A DNA stretch of 64,000 nt from Mesostigma viride (Eukaryota; Streptophyta; Mesostigmatophyceae; Mesostigmatales; Mesostigmataceae): positions 12,162,563 through 12,226,562 of the forward strand of contig RPFO01000213.1 of assembly GCA_009746045.1 (NCBI GenBank), in the 5' to 3' direction. Below the pieces are notes generated by a model, which worked only from the letters and a program-made list of their open reading frames with translations, was not told where the DNA came from and ran no database searches. Positions 32,815-43,713 of the stretch are shown in pieces. How positions within the stretch are numbered: position 1 is the first letter of the stretch; every line of letters starts with the position of its first letter. The position numbers and the translations under genes are program-made.

Positions 32815-33190
32815 CTTTGCCCTAACTGTTACCCTAGCATCTGCCCTTGCCCCTATCCTTTGATCCCCAGTGTTTGCCGTTGCCCTCATCCTTTCCCTAG
32901 TGCCTGCCCTTGTCTTCATCTTTTCCCTTGTGCCTGCCCTTGCCCTTGTCCGTTCCCTCGTGCTTGACTTGTCCTAATCTCTTTCCCTTGCGCCTGCCCT
33001 TGCCCTTATCCGCTTCCCTTGTGCCTGCCCCTGCCCTTGCCCTTGTCATTTCCCTTGAGCCTGCCCTTTTGGCAAGCACAAGTGCCTTTGTCCTTTCCTT
33101 GGCCTTGTGCTTGCTCTTCCAGTTTCCCTTTCCTTTGCTCGTGCGGTTGCCTTTGCTCTTACCCGGGTGCTTGCCCTTGCCGTTTGCAAG
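32815..33190. repeat. Degenerate CTTGCCCTTGTGCCTGCC repeat
   Basis: Irregular pyrimidine-rich repeats of GCCTGCCCTTGCCCTT type for about 370 bp. Frames in it on both strands are low complexity and not counted. Confidence 0.7.
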
Positions 33191-33918
33191 CTGCATTATT
33201 GTCTTAGCAAGCTAGCAAGTGCAAACTGGCACTGAGCCAGAAATGCAAGCAAAGCAGCCAGTGTAAATAAGGATGGACGGGAACAGTAGAAAGCTAGGGG
33301 TGGCAACGGTGCTAGAGCTCATGGCAACAAGGTGGTCCCATTCTTGCTGCATTGGGTGCGTTGCGTGGGTGGGATATTGCGAGAGGGGGACATTCTTGCC
33401 TTGGTTGTGTTTTCACATGCACCCGGTGCTTGAATTTATGCGTGCAAGGGTGGCTGGTATCCCAACCAACAGCCTAAGAGGAAAAAGAGTGCTTAGAAAG
33501 CAAGAATGACTTAATGTTGGTAATAGCAGTGGCGGCGGCAGCAAAAACTGTTGTTATAGATGCAAGCTACAACACTGCGGATGGTTTCTCACACTAATGT
33601 GGATAATGATAATGCATGCCACTTAACGGGACCATATAAACCACAACAAGAATAAATCGTGAGAGCAAAAGAAAGGGGAGTACAAAATGGCCGGCTTACC
33701 TAGCTACAGCAAAAAAATTACATGAAAAACAAGATAACTCACCTTTGTCGCAGCAGTGACCATATCAGACAGCTCACAAAAACTTGTCGATCCTTGAAAC
33801 TTCCTGCTTGAAGGCAGCCACCAACGGTCTGGAGTTTTCACCCCAGTCCTTCTCAACAGCCAAGGAAAAGGGAAAGAGAGAGGAGGGGTGCGGGAGGGAC
33901 AAGAGAGCGGGGGGTGGG
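33191..33918. other. CACTA interior, unassigned
   Basis: No supported gene or repeat. Confidence 0.35.
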
Positions 33919-33919
33919 A

Positions 33920-35020
<1,101 letters not shown>

Positions 35021-35024
35021 GGGT

Positions 35025-35475
35025 GGTGGTACACAAATACCGTACAGGTGGTACCATACACAACTGCAGCCAGCACAACAGCCGGGCGCTGCGTACCTGC
35101 CGTGGGAAGGAGGGGGTGGTACACAAATACCGTACAGGTGGTACACAACTGCAGCCAGCACAACAGCGAGTCGCTGCGTACCTGCCGTGGGAAGGAGGGA
35201 GGTGGTACACAAAAACCGTACAGGTGGTACACAACTGCAGCCAGCACAACAGCGAGTCGCTGCGTACCTGCCGTGGGAAGGAGGGGGTGGTACACAAATA
35301 CCGTACAGGTGGTACACAACTGCAGCCAGCACAACAGCGAGTCGCTGCGTACCTGCCGTGGGAAGGAGGGAGGTGGTACACAAAAACCGTACAGGTGGTA
35401 CACAACTGCAGCCAGCACAACAGCGAGTCGCTGCGTACCTGCCGTGGGAAGGAGGGGGGTGCTACACAAATATCC
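35025..35475. repeat. 86-bp satellite, five units plus a partial
   Basis: Units start at GGTGGTACAC near 35025, 35115, 35201, 35286 and 35372, with a sixth partial at 35458. Two variants alternate (CAAATACCGT and CAAAAACCGT), suggesting a 171-bp higher-order unit. Because 86 is not a multiple of three, each frame cycles through the same three peptides, which explains the long frames on both strands. Confidence 0.9.
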
Positions 35476-35489
35476 GACCTATATATTAG

Positions 35490-36190
35490 CGATAGCCGCC
35501 GCCTATTAAACAGGTCCTATTCATCACGAGCGTCAACGCCCCGTCATCGCCCCGTCATCGCCCGGCCGAGGGCCTTAACCTGTTAACTGTTTATTCGGAG
35601 TGATAGTCAACGACCTATACTACCAATAGCTGCCGCATATCAAACATCGGTTTTTCATCGGGCCCGTCGAGGGCGATGACGGTGACGGTCGTCACCGTCA
35701 TCGCCCTCGACGGGCCAACATCTAAACTCTTCTCTTAATCAACAATCTATATTACCAATAGCCGCCGCCTATCAAACAGATCCTATTCATCACGCGCGTC
35801 AACGCCCCGTCATCGCCCCGTCATCGCCCCGTGATCGCCATGCCGAGCCAGCCGAGGGCCAACCTCTTAACTCTTTACATTTGTATTCGGAGTAGTAGTC
35901 AACGACCTATATTACCAATAGCCGCCGCATATCAAAAAGGTCGTATTCATGACGCCCGTCGAGGGCGATGACGGTGACGCCGTCACCGTCATCGCCCACG
36001 GGCCAACATCTAAACTCTTCTCTTAATCAACAATCTATATTACCAATAGCCGCCGCCTGTCAAACAGATCCTATTCATCACGCGCGTCAACGCCCCGTCA
36101 TCGCCCCGTCATCGCCCCGTCATCGCTCCGTGATCGCCATGCCGACTGCCGAGGGCCAACCTCTTAACTCTTTATTCGGAGTAATAGTTA
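35490..36190. repeat. About 280-bp direct repeats with embedded palindromes
   Basis: A block including CCTATTCATCACGCGCGTCA and CCCCGTCATCG repeats recurs near 35510, 35780 and 36065. It alternates with a palindrome block near 35661 and 35955. Between them ACCAATAGCCGCCGC recurs. The palindrome at 35661-35716 has 26-bp perfect arms and a 4-bp GGTC loop; the copy near 35957 is imperfect. Confidence 0.8.
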
Positions 36191-36229
36191 ACTGCCGGCA
36201 TTGCCATACAAGAAGAAGCTCTCGATCCT

Positions 36230-37555
36230 AGGTATAGACTACCTCGGGTATCATCATCGTAATTGCTAGCATCGAGATCATTCATACCTACCGACGATGG
36301 CCAGCTGCAAAAGAAAAATGTCGACCAACAGACAGGACCTATCGCCGGGAACCCTCAAGGCAATAAGGGCGAGACAGGCTTTCACCGTTAAGTAAAGTTG
36401 TCCACATCGTGCTAAGGAATTTGTGCTAATCTATGAGTACCTATATGGACACTTTGTCGCATTTTTTACATGGCAAATAAGCGATGTATGTGTCATGTAG
36501 GCTGCCATTGGTGCATGCATGCATGGGCCAGCAATGATGGTCAGAGGTACATTGTGCCTATGAGATAACCATCGATTTGTTGATCAGCAAGTGATTCATT
36601 ACGTGAGACAACAATATGTTTGGGGGCTAAGCTTCTTACATTGGTCACATGGCCCGCCATAATTGTTTTCTTATGTGTTTAAGGTTAGGGCTCTGTTCAT
36701 GACTGAACGTCATGAACGCGCTCTATTCATGACATTGATTAATTGATTTTAATTAGTCTCATGTCCATGTTGGGGGACCGGGATCTCTGAATTCCCCAAA
36801 GAAGATATAGTGGAAGTCACCCCAAGACGTCAATATCCGTCAAGACGTCAATAACAACATGTATGTCCACAGCTCAGCTAGTAGTCTAAAATATGGGCCT
36901 CGAGCTAATCTTGCACGCAAGCAATGCCTATCATCAAGGATTAATTAATGCCTATCAACAAGGAGACAATCATGCTTGTTAAATTTCCTAGGACCCACAA
37001 CTGGGGGGTCGTAGTCTTTGACAATGTCCGCCTGGGCAACGCTACTAATCCTACACATCCGAGGTCCCATGTCTGAATAAGAGGGGTTGAGCGGATGACG
37101 CCAACAGTGTCTGTGCTCTGCATGTCAGCTAAAATCATATCGCGGAGACAAACATATGTGATGCCAGATCTCCTTAGCGGCCGTTCCGAGCTTGGCACTG
37201 GATTCGTTGTCCACATCGTCGCGTCGCTGCCGCAACACGATGTTTTCTGGCATCCGCGGGCTTTTGGTTCCCGCCGCACATTTGAAAGTGCTGTCCTCCG
37301 GCTTTTTGCCTTTGCACCGTGTGCAGTTCTTGGACGTTTGGAATCATGGCATGGCTAACGTGATGACTGACTAGCTAGACCTTTTCAGTGGTTTTCCATT
37401 TGCGGGTATTTCCTCGTAAATGGTGGGAGAGCGATCGCAGCAATGGTGCTCACCACTAGACACTCCCGGCCAGTTAGGCTAGAAACACACGCCCTGATCA
37501 AGCATGCTGTTTCCGGCCCCACCGTCTAGGTCATCTAGTCGCTCCACACGTAAGC
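36230..37555. other. CACTA interior, unassigned
   Basis: No gene recognised. A 112-codon frame at 36941-37279 (-) has no known motif. A fragment of R3-like sequence (ATCAACAAGGAGACAAT) is at 36955. Confidence 0.35.
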
Positions 37556-37559
37556 CAGC

Positions 37560-37725
37560 CATAATTTCAATGCACAAGGATACACATTTCCATCACCATT
37601 CATCTTCATCATCCTGAACGACTCGAAAACGTGGAAAAGATAACGGCAGGCTCGAGCTACCATGGTCCGGATTCTCCCGATTTCTGGCCTGCGCTGGTTG
37701 TCTCTTTGATATGGCGGTATGTCCA
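37560..37725 (-). repeat. Dispersed repeat R3, copy 4
   Basis: The most complete R3 copy. On the minus strand it runs from ATCAAAGAGACAACCAGCGC through GGTAGCTCGAGCC and GTTCAGGATGATG to AATTATGGCTGGC. Confidence 0.7.
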
Positions 37726-37835
37726 ATGTTGGCCACTGCGTCGCCTAACAGGTTCTTACATGGTCGGCAAGGGCCTGACCATGTAAGAAGATATCTCCCT
37801 GGCTGGCCAGTCCACAAGGAACCAGCACAGACCTC
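37726..37835 (-). mobile_element. LINE-2 coding fragment
   Basis: Minus-strand translation reads GQPGRYLLTWSGP, matching the GQPGRHILTWPGP of the LINE-2 copy at 47.25 kb. It is joined directly to R3. Confidence 0.55.
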
Positions 37836-37924
37836 ATCTGAATCAACCTGATTAATTAACTAACTACTTAATTCATTTATTAAACTCATGCCCCCATTAG
37901 GGAGTCAAGGAGCATTAGCTAACC

Positions 37925-38222
37925 CCGATTAATTAATTAATTAATTAATTAATTAAACACGTGCTCCTGTTGGGGAGTCACGGAGCACCGAAGTGCTTTT
38001 AATCCCTGTGTGTGCACAACAGGAGAAAGGGCAGAGACCCCCAGTCTCCTTCATGCCTAAGGCATGCCACAGCTGCATTCGGGAACGCTAGCTAAACGGA
38101 CACGCTAACGATCCGGCAATCTGTGGGTGCAATAAGACCCATGTGAGCATGGCATAACACTAGGAGCGTGGGCAAGTAATCTCATCATAGCCAGGACGTA
38201 GCATGGCTGTACTAGGACTATA
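37925..38222 (-). mobile_element. LINE-3 3' end
   Basis: The (TTAA)n tail (37926-37955) is followed by GTGCTCCTGTTGGGGAGTCACGGAGCACC and downstream sequence matching the LINE-3 copy at 58780-59090 in inverse orientation. It ends where the ATGG array begins. Confidence 0.8.
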
Positions 38223-38231
38223 CCCCGATCA

Positions 38232-40165
38232 ATGGATGGATGGATGGATGGATGGATGGATGGATGGATGGATGGATGGATGGATGGATGGATGGATGGA
38301 TGGATGATGGATGGATGGATGGATGGATGGATGGATGGATGGATGGATGGATGGATGGATGGATGGATGGATGGATGGATGGATGGATGGATGGATGGAT
38401 GGATGGATGGATGGATGGATGGATGGATGGATGGATGGATGGATGGATGGATGGATGGATGGATGGATGGATGGATGGATGGATGGATGGATGGATGGAT
38501 GGATGGATGGATGGATGGATGGATGGATGGATGGATGGATGGATGGATGGATGGATGGATGGATGGATGGATGGATGGATGGATGGATGGATGGATGGAT
38601 GGATGGATGGATGGATGGATGGATGGATGGATGGATGGATGGATGGATGGATGGATGGATGGATGGATGGATGGATGGATGGATGGATGGATGGATGGAT
38701 GGATGGATGGATGGATGGATGGATGGATGGATGGATGGATGGATGGATGGATGGATGGATGGATGGATGGATGGATGGATGGATGGATGGATGGATGGAT
38801 GGATGGATGGATGGATGGATGGATGGATGGATGGATGGATGGATGGATGGATGGATGGATGGATGGATGGATGGATGGATGGATGGATGGATGGATGGAT
38901 GGATGGATGGATGGATGGATGGATGGATGGATGGATGGATGGATGGATGGATGGATGGATGGATGGATGGATGGATGGATGGATGGATGGATGGATGGAT
39001 GGATGGATGGATGGATGGATGGATGGATGGATGGATGGATGGATGGATGGATGGATGGATGGATGGATGGATGGATGGATGGATGGATGGATGGATGGAT
39101 GGATGGATGGATGGATGGATGGATGGATGGATGGATGGATGGATGGATGGATGGATGGATGGATGGATGGATGGATGGATGGATGGATGGATGGATGGAT
39201 GGATGGATGGATGGATGGATGGATGGATGGATGGATGGATGGATGGATGGATGGATGGATGGATGGATGGATGGATGGATGGATGGATGGATGGATGGAT
39301 GGATGGATGGATGGATGGATGGATGGATGGATGGATGGATGGATGGATGGATGGATGGATGGATGGATGGATGGATGGATGGATGGATGGATGGATGGAT
39401 GGATGGATGGATGGATGGATGGATGGATGGATGGATGGATGGATGGATGGATGGATGGATGGATGGATGGATGGATGGATGGATGGATGGATGGATGGAT
39501 GGATGGATGGATGGATGGATGGATGGATGGATGGATGGATGGATGGATGGATGGATGGATGGATGGATGGATGGATGGATGGATGGATGGATGGATGGAT
39601 GGATGGATGGATGGATGGATGGATGGATGGATGGATGGATGGATGGATGGATGGATGGATGGATGGATGGATGGATGGATGGATGGATGGATGGATGGAT
39701 GGATGGATGGATGGATGGATGGATGGATGGATGGATGGATGGATGGATGGATGGATGGATGGATGGATGGATGGATGGATGGATGGATGGATGGATGGAT
39801 GGATGGATGGATGGATGGATGGATGGATGGATGGATGGATGGATGGATGGATGGATGGATGGATGGATGGATGGATGGATGGATGGATGGATGGATGGAT
39901 GGATGGATGGATGGATGGATGGATGGATGGATGGATGGATGGATGGATGGATGGATGGATGGATGGATGGATGGATGGATGGATGGATGGATGGATGGAT
40001 GGATGGATGGATGGATGGATGGATGGATGGATGGATGGATGGATGGATGGATGGATGGATGGATGGATGGATGGATGGATGGATGGATGGATGGATGGAT
40101 GGATGGATGGATGGATGGATGGATGGATGGATGGATGGATGGATGGATGGATGGATGGATGGATG
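38232..40165. repeat. (ATGG)n array, about 1.93 kb
   Basis: About 480 tetranucleotide units with a single visible interruption (ATGATGG at 38304). It is open in many frames (Met-Asp-Gly-Trp on plus, His-Pro-Ser-Ile on minus). These frames are by-products and not proteins. It abuts the broken end of a LINE-3 copy. Confidence 0.98.
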
Positions 40166-40384
40166 TCAGGCTTGTCTTACATGATGCAGTGGAACTTTGG
40201 TGCTGGAGGGTTAATTGTGGCCCGGTCTGGTTTAGCTTCAGTGCTCTCATGGCGGCCTTCATTTGTAATTATTTGAATGCATGCCCATTGGGCCATGCAT
40301 AGTGTATATTTTTTACGCATGCACGCCCATTATGTATCGCTGGGTCCATCCCATCAATGCTTGTTTATTGCCAGGTCTGGTGTA

Positions 40385-40615
40385 AGTAAGTTAGTGCTAT
40401 CTAGTCTACAAAATCCTCACTACACTTCTCCCCAAAGCGCCCCTTCCGCTTTGGGGGAGGGGGCTTACCCACATGGGCTGGCGTGTGAGCCGGGACATTG
40501 GTCTTCCACCTCTTCTTGTTCTGCATAGGAACAGAGAGCGAAGAAATGCGGTGTGGGGACCCCTTCTCGTGGTAATGCGTTACATGTACTCCCCACCGGG
40601 CTTTGCTCTTCATGG
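40385..40615 (-). mobile_element. LINE-2 3'-end coding fragment
   Basis: The minus strand encodes RWKTNVPAHTPAHVGKPPPPK and the basic end. The UTR is largely missing here. Confidence 0.75.
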
Positions 40616-41559
40616 GTTCATAAAGACAACAATTATTCAGTAAGAATTTAATAAATTAGGAACATATATCCGTTGGGAGTCACTGTTACACATATACCTG
40701 AAAAGGGGCATATGATTTTAAATACATTCTGAGCTACAACCTGCACGTGCATGGGTTTAGTTAACTGGCACCTATACTAGAGGCCTGACATGGGGTGGAG
40801 CTTCAGTGCTTCCCCGCCTTCTCCTTCTCCCACACTGGGTGCTCCGCGTCCTTCTTCTCCGGCCCTGCCCATGGGTGCACCGGCCCCGCCTCCTCCTTCT
40901 CCTCTCGGGACGATTCGCGCTCCACGCATGGCTGCAGCATCAGTTAGCACGGGCAAGACATAGCAGTAACCGCGCTATTGCTGTTCTAGCACCAGCCTAG
41001 CAGACTGCCATGATCACTCAGCAAACCCACGACAGCTAAACCCTTGGCTGTCACAACCAGTCCATGCATCATTAAGTATGGGTACAGGGAAAGCTTCCCG
41101 CATATCCATGGCCATATGGATGGCAGCAACACAACGACTTGCCCCCTAGCCCCCCGTGCACACACAAAAACGTGGGTCGTGGCTTCCACGCCCCATCCGC
41201 CATGCATGACAGCGCGTACCTTACTCGCATTCACACCGGGCTGCATCCCAGCGCCGTTGCTGTCCCCATGTGACACGTCGGCTGATTAAGCAGACACACA
41301 GCAGAGTCTGATGTAAACCGCTAAACCCCAAACCCATGCAGACCACAGTCAAGGACGCGTGCATGTCAAGCCATGCCAATTGTGAACCGTACAGCAATTT
41401 ACTTTTCAAGCCTGAAGAGGTGGATAGCAGATACTAGCCTGGAAGAGGTTACAGGGGCACATGTCCATTAGCGAGCGGAACAACACAGCATACACCCTAC
41501 AAGCGTACCGCACAATGTCCTCCTGCAATTGTCTGCAGATCTCCCAATGCCGCAGACAT
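40616..41559. other. CACTA interior, partly LINE-4-like
   Basis: 40640-40740 carries a worn LINE tail (AATAAATTAGGAACATATATCCGTTGGGAGTCAC, then AAAAGGGGCATATG), also seen in part at 10970-11050. The remainder has only short frames without motifs. Confidence 0.4.
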
Positions 41560-41640
41560 CTCCACTGCTCTCATGGCGATTGCAAATGCTTCATGCCGCT
41601 GACATCTCCACTGCTCTCATGACGATTGCAAATGCTTGAT
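41545..41640. repeat. Short tandem duplication (about 46 bp, two units)
   Basis: GACATCTCCACTGCTCTCAT recurs at about 41556 and 41602, each followed by G(G/A)CGATTGCAAATGCTT. Confidence 0.8.
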
Positions 41641-41716
41641 GCCGCACCTCTGCTTACAGCAGAAAAGCTTCCTCCGGGCGAGGCACCTGACTGGAACCAA
41701 CACCCATTCCTTGGCT

Positions 41717-42827
41717 TCACAACGTGGCCATGACAGCATCGTGAATCTGCTTCGCCAACGCCCACACTTCAGGACCCGCGCCCTGCACCGCCATGGCCAC
41801 AGGCTGCACCGCTGCAATCGATGCAGCATTCACTGCCTGCGCCGCACCATGTACTGCATGCACGAAAGCCAATCCTGGCTCGGTTATCATGGTCTTGCCC
41901 GATTCCTGCTGCTTCTTCTTCTTCGATGCGGTCATGCGCACTTTATACCCCTTCCTCTCCAAGCACGCCTTCAGCACCTGGCTCGTGCGGTGCTGAATAT
42001 GCTTCTGAAGGCGCGCCTTCTAAACACGAAATGTTGGCAATGTATGATTCCCAAACGGCATCATAGGCACATAATCAGTCCCATTAATTGCTTTGCGGCA
42101 GTCAATGCACCAGAACACCTGTTGAAAAAAGAAGGTTATGCACGCTAGCGATTACCCGCGGCAAGAAGCAATCAACACGCCTCGCTAACAACTGCAACCA
42201 CAATGTAATTCATGACGGGCCACTCACCGCTACCCTGCTCTCCTGCTTCAATGTCTCCCCATTCTCAAGGCCTCCATTGTAAACCTCTCCGTCTTCACCA
42301 TCGTCATCGTCTTCCTCTTCCTCCACTCCGACGTATCCGTGTTTCCTTTTCCTAAGATACCTAGGGTTGTTCAAGTCGTATGTGCGGCGTTGGCACACTT
42401 CCAACAAAATTTTGGCCGCCTCTACCCATTACCATTTATTCGTACTATCATAACATATCCAGGCGTTTGAAAAATCATTCCCTCGTTCGAACTTCTACCC
42501 CTGGGCGTCCATGACGAGGCAGTCACGACGGGACGCAGATGCACAAAAATAAAACAAGGCGACATCCCTTCAATCATTGACCAAAAAACAGAATACGCGC
42601 AGAACTTGGATTTCAACACCACGCACCCATTACCAGCGAGCACGGCTGGCCTGCAACCGCCATCATTTCATAACCAGAAGCCAGGGCCCACACTCCATCC
42701 CGTTACCTCATCTTCCACGCACGGCTTCCGCTGCTTCCCTCTGCTCTTTCGCATTCTCCGCCAGCAACCTCGCCTTCTCCTCGTCCAACAATCCACTAAG
42801 AATAAAATCCCCTCTATTGGACGCCAT
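41717..42827 (-). CDS. Spliced gene inside the CACTA element, possible C2H2/BED-like zinc finger protein
   Basis: Proposed exons on the minus strand are 42827-42723, 42419-42228 and 42118-41717, joined in phase 0. An in-frame TGA stands directly before the ATG. Introns end in GT..AG (donor GTGAGT at 42227, acceptor TTTCAACAG at 42119). Exon 1 is Glu/Ala-rich and helical-looking (LLDEEKARLLAENAKEQR). Exon 2 has CQRRTYDLNNPRYLRKRK, then an acidic run. Exon 3 has WCIDC and KARLQKHIQHR, a C-x2-C ... H-x2-H arrangement, then a Lys-rich and an Ala/Val-rich tail. A TAG codon at 42022-42020 falls between the two zinc-ligand pairs. It may be a nonsense change or be removed by a 51-nt intron (42070-42020, GTGCCT..TTTAG, in frame). 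A DNA-binding accessory role for the transposon is inference. Confidence 0.5.
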
Positions 42828-42829
42828 TC

Positions 42830-43278
42830 AGACGAACTTTGCTAGCGTCTTTTCACCGGCCCCAGCACACATAATCTATAGCCGCTTACTGACAACGGCC
42901 GACAACGACAACTGCTGAATAGGCGAAAAAGGCTGATAACTACATTTTTATATTTCGCTGCATTTGCTAATAGACACGCACGTTCTCCCACTTCTCCATT
43001 ACAATATAATTATCCATCTGGCCGTGTACAGGCAAAGATCCCCGAAGTAACTTACTGAAACGTATCTTACAGCATCGGATCACTGGCACCTAATCTACAG
43101 GTGGTAGATTACCAACCAAGACCCGTCGCGGTAATTTACTCTGTCGGTAATGTACTACCAAAGATGTGCAGTCGTAACGTTACTCTTACTTACGGCTAGT
43201 AAAATTACTACGTAGGATGATAGGTAGTAATGATTACGGCGTTGGATCTCACGCCTCGTATCTAGGTAGTAAGATAAG
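42830..43278. other. CACTA right subterminal region
   Basis: Upstream DNA of the zinc-finger-like gene, then GTAATTTAC / GTAGTAA-type motifs in both orientations from about 43100, mirroring the left end. Confidence 0.6.
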
Positions 43279-43334
43279 ACCTCGTAATTTACGCCTCGGA
43301 TCATTTTTACTACCCTCGGACGAAAAGTATAGTG

Positions 43335-43637
43335 TGGCAGACCCACTCTCGCACCTTTCATAGAAGCCAGCTGAAGCTCTATCATCAGAGCACGTTCGCT
43401 GGTAGAGAATTGGCCCCTGCCCCTTTAGAGCATAACCCGGATACTGGTGAGGTAGAGGATGAGGTAGAGGGTATCGTGGCCCATAGAGATATCAAAAAAG
43501 GCCGCGGTACCCAGCGCCAGTATAAGGTGAAGTGGATGTATGCTCGTAGTGAGGTAGATAAGGTCTGGTATACTGAGAGTGAGCTAGATGGGTGTAGTCG
43601 CCTGCTGCAGGAGTATAAAACCCTGCATAAGCTCTAG
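43335..43637 (+). CDS. Ty3 integrase C-terminus with chromodomain
   Basis: Continues the integrase after the CACTA insertion. It reads WQTHSRTFHRSQLKLYH, the usual post-GPY segment. The chromodomain follows: VEGIVAHRDIKKG, QYKVKWMYARSE, then VWYTESELDGCSRLLQEY. Chromodomains in this position steer integration to particular chromatin (the chromovirus lineage). It stops at 43637 (TAG). Confidence 0.85.
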   Translation, partial: WQTHSRTFHRSQLKLYHQSTFAGRELAPAPLEHNPDTGEVEDEVEGIVAHRDIKKGRGTQRQYKVKWMYARSEVDKVWYTESELDGCSRLLQEYKTLHKL

Positions 43638-43713
43638 TTGTAGACCTTCTCCTCTCTTATGTTATGTCTGCTGTCGACGGATGGTTGGTTGTCCCCTCCC
43701 CTCCGCAGCCGTC

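Noticed and set aside
38232..40302. Open frames of 650-678 codons encoding Met-Asp-Gly-Trp or His-Pro-Ser-Ile repeats
   Set aside because: They arise from the (ATGG)n array, which has no stop in any frame. There is no unique coding sequence apart from short flanks.
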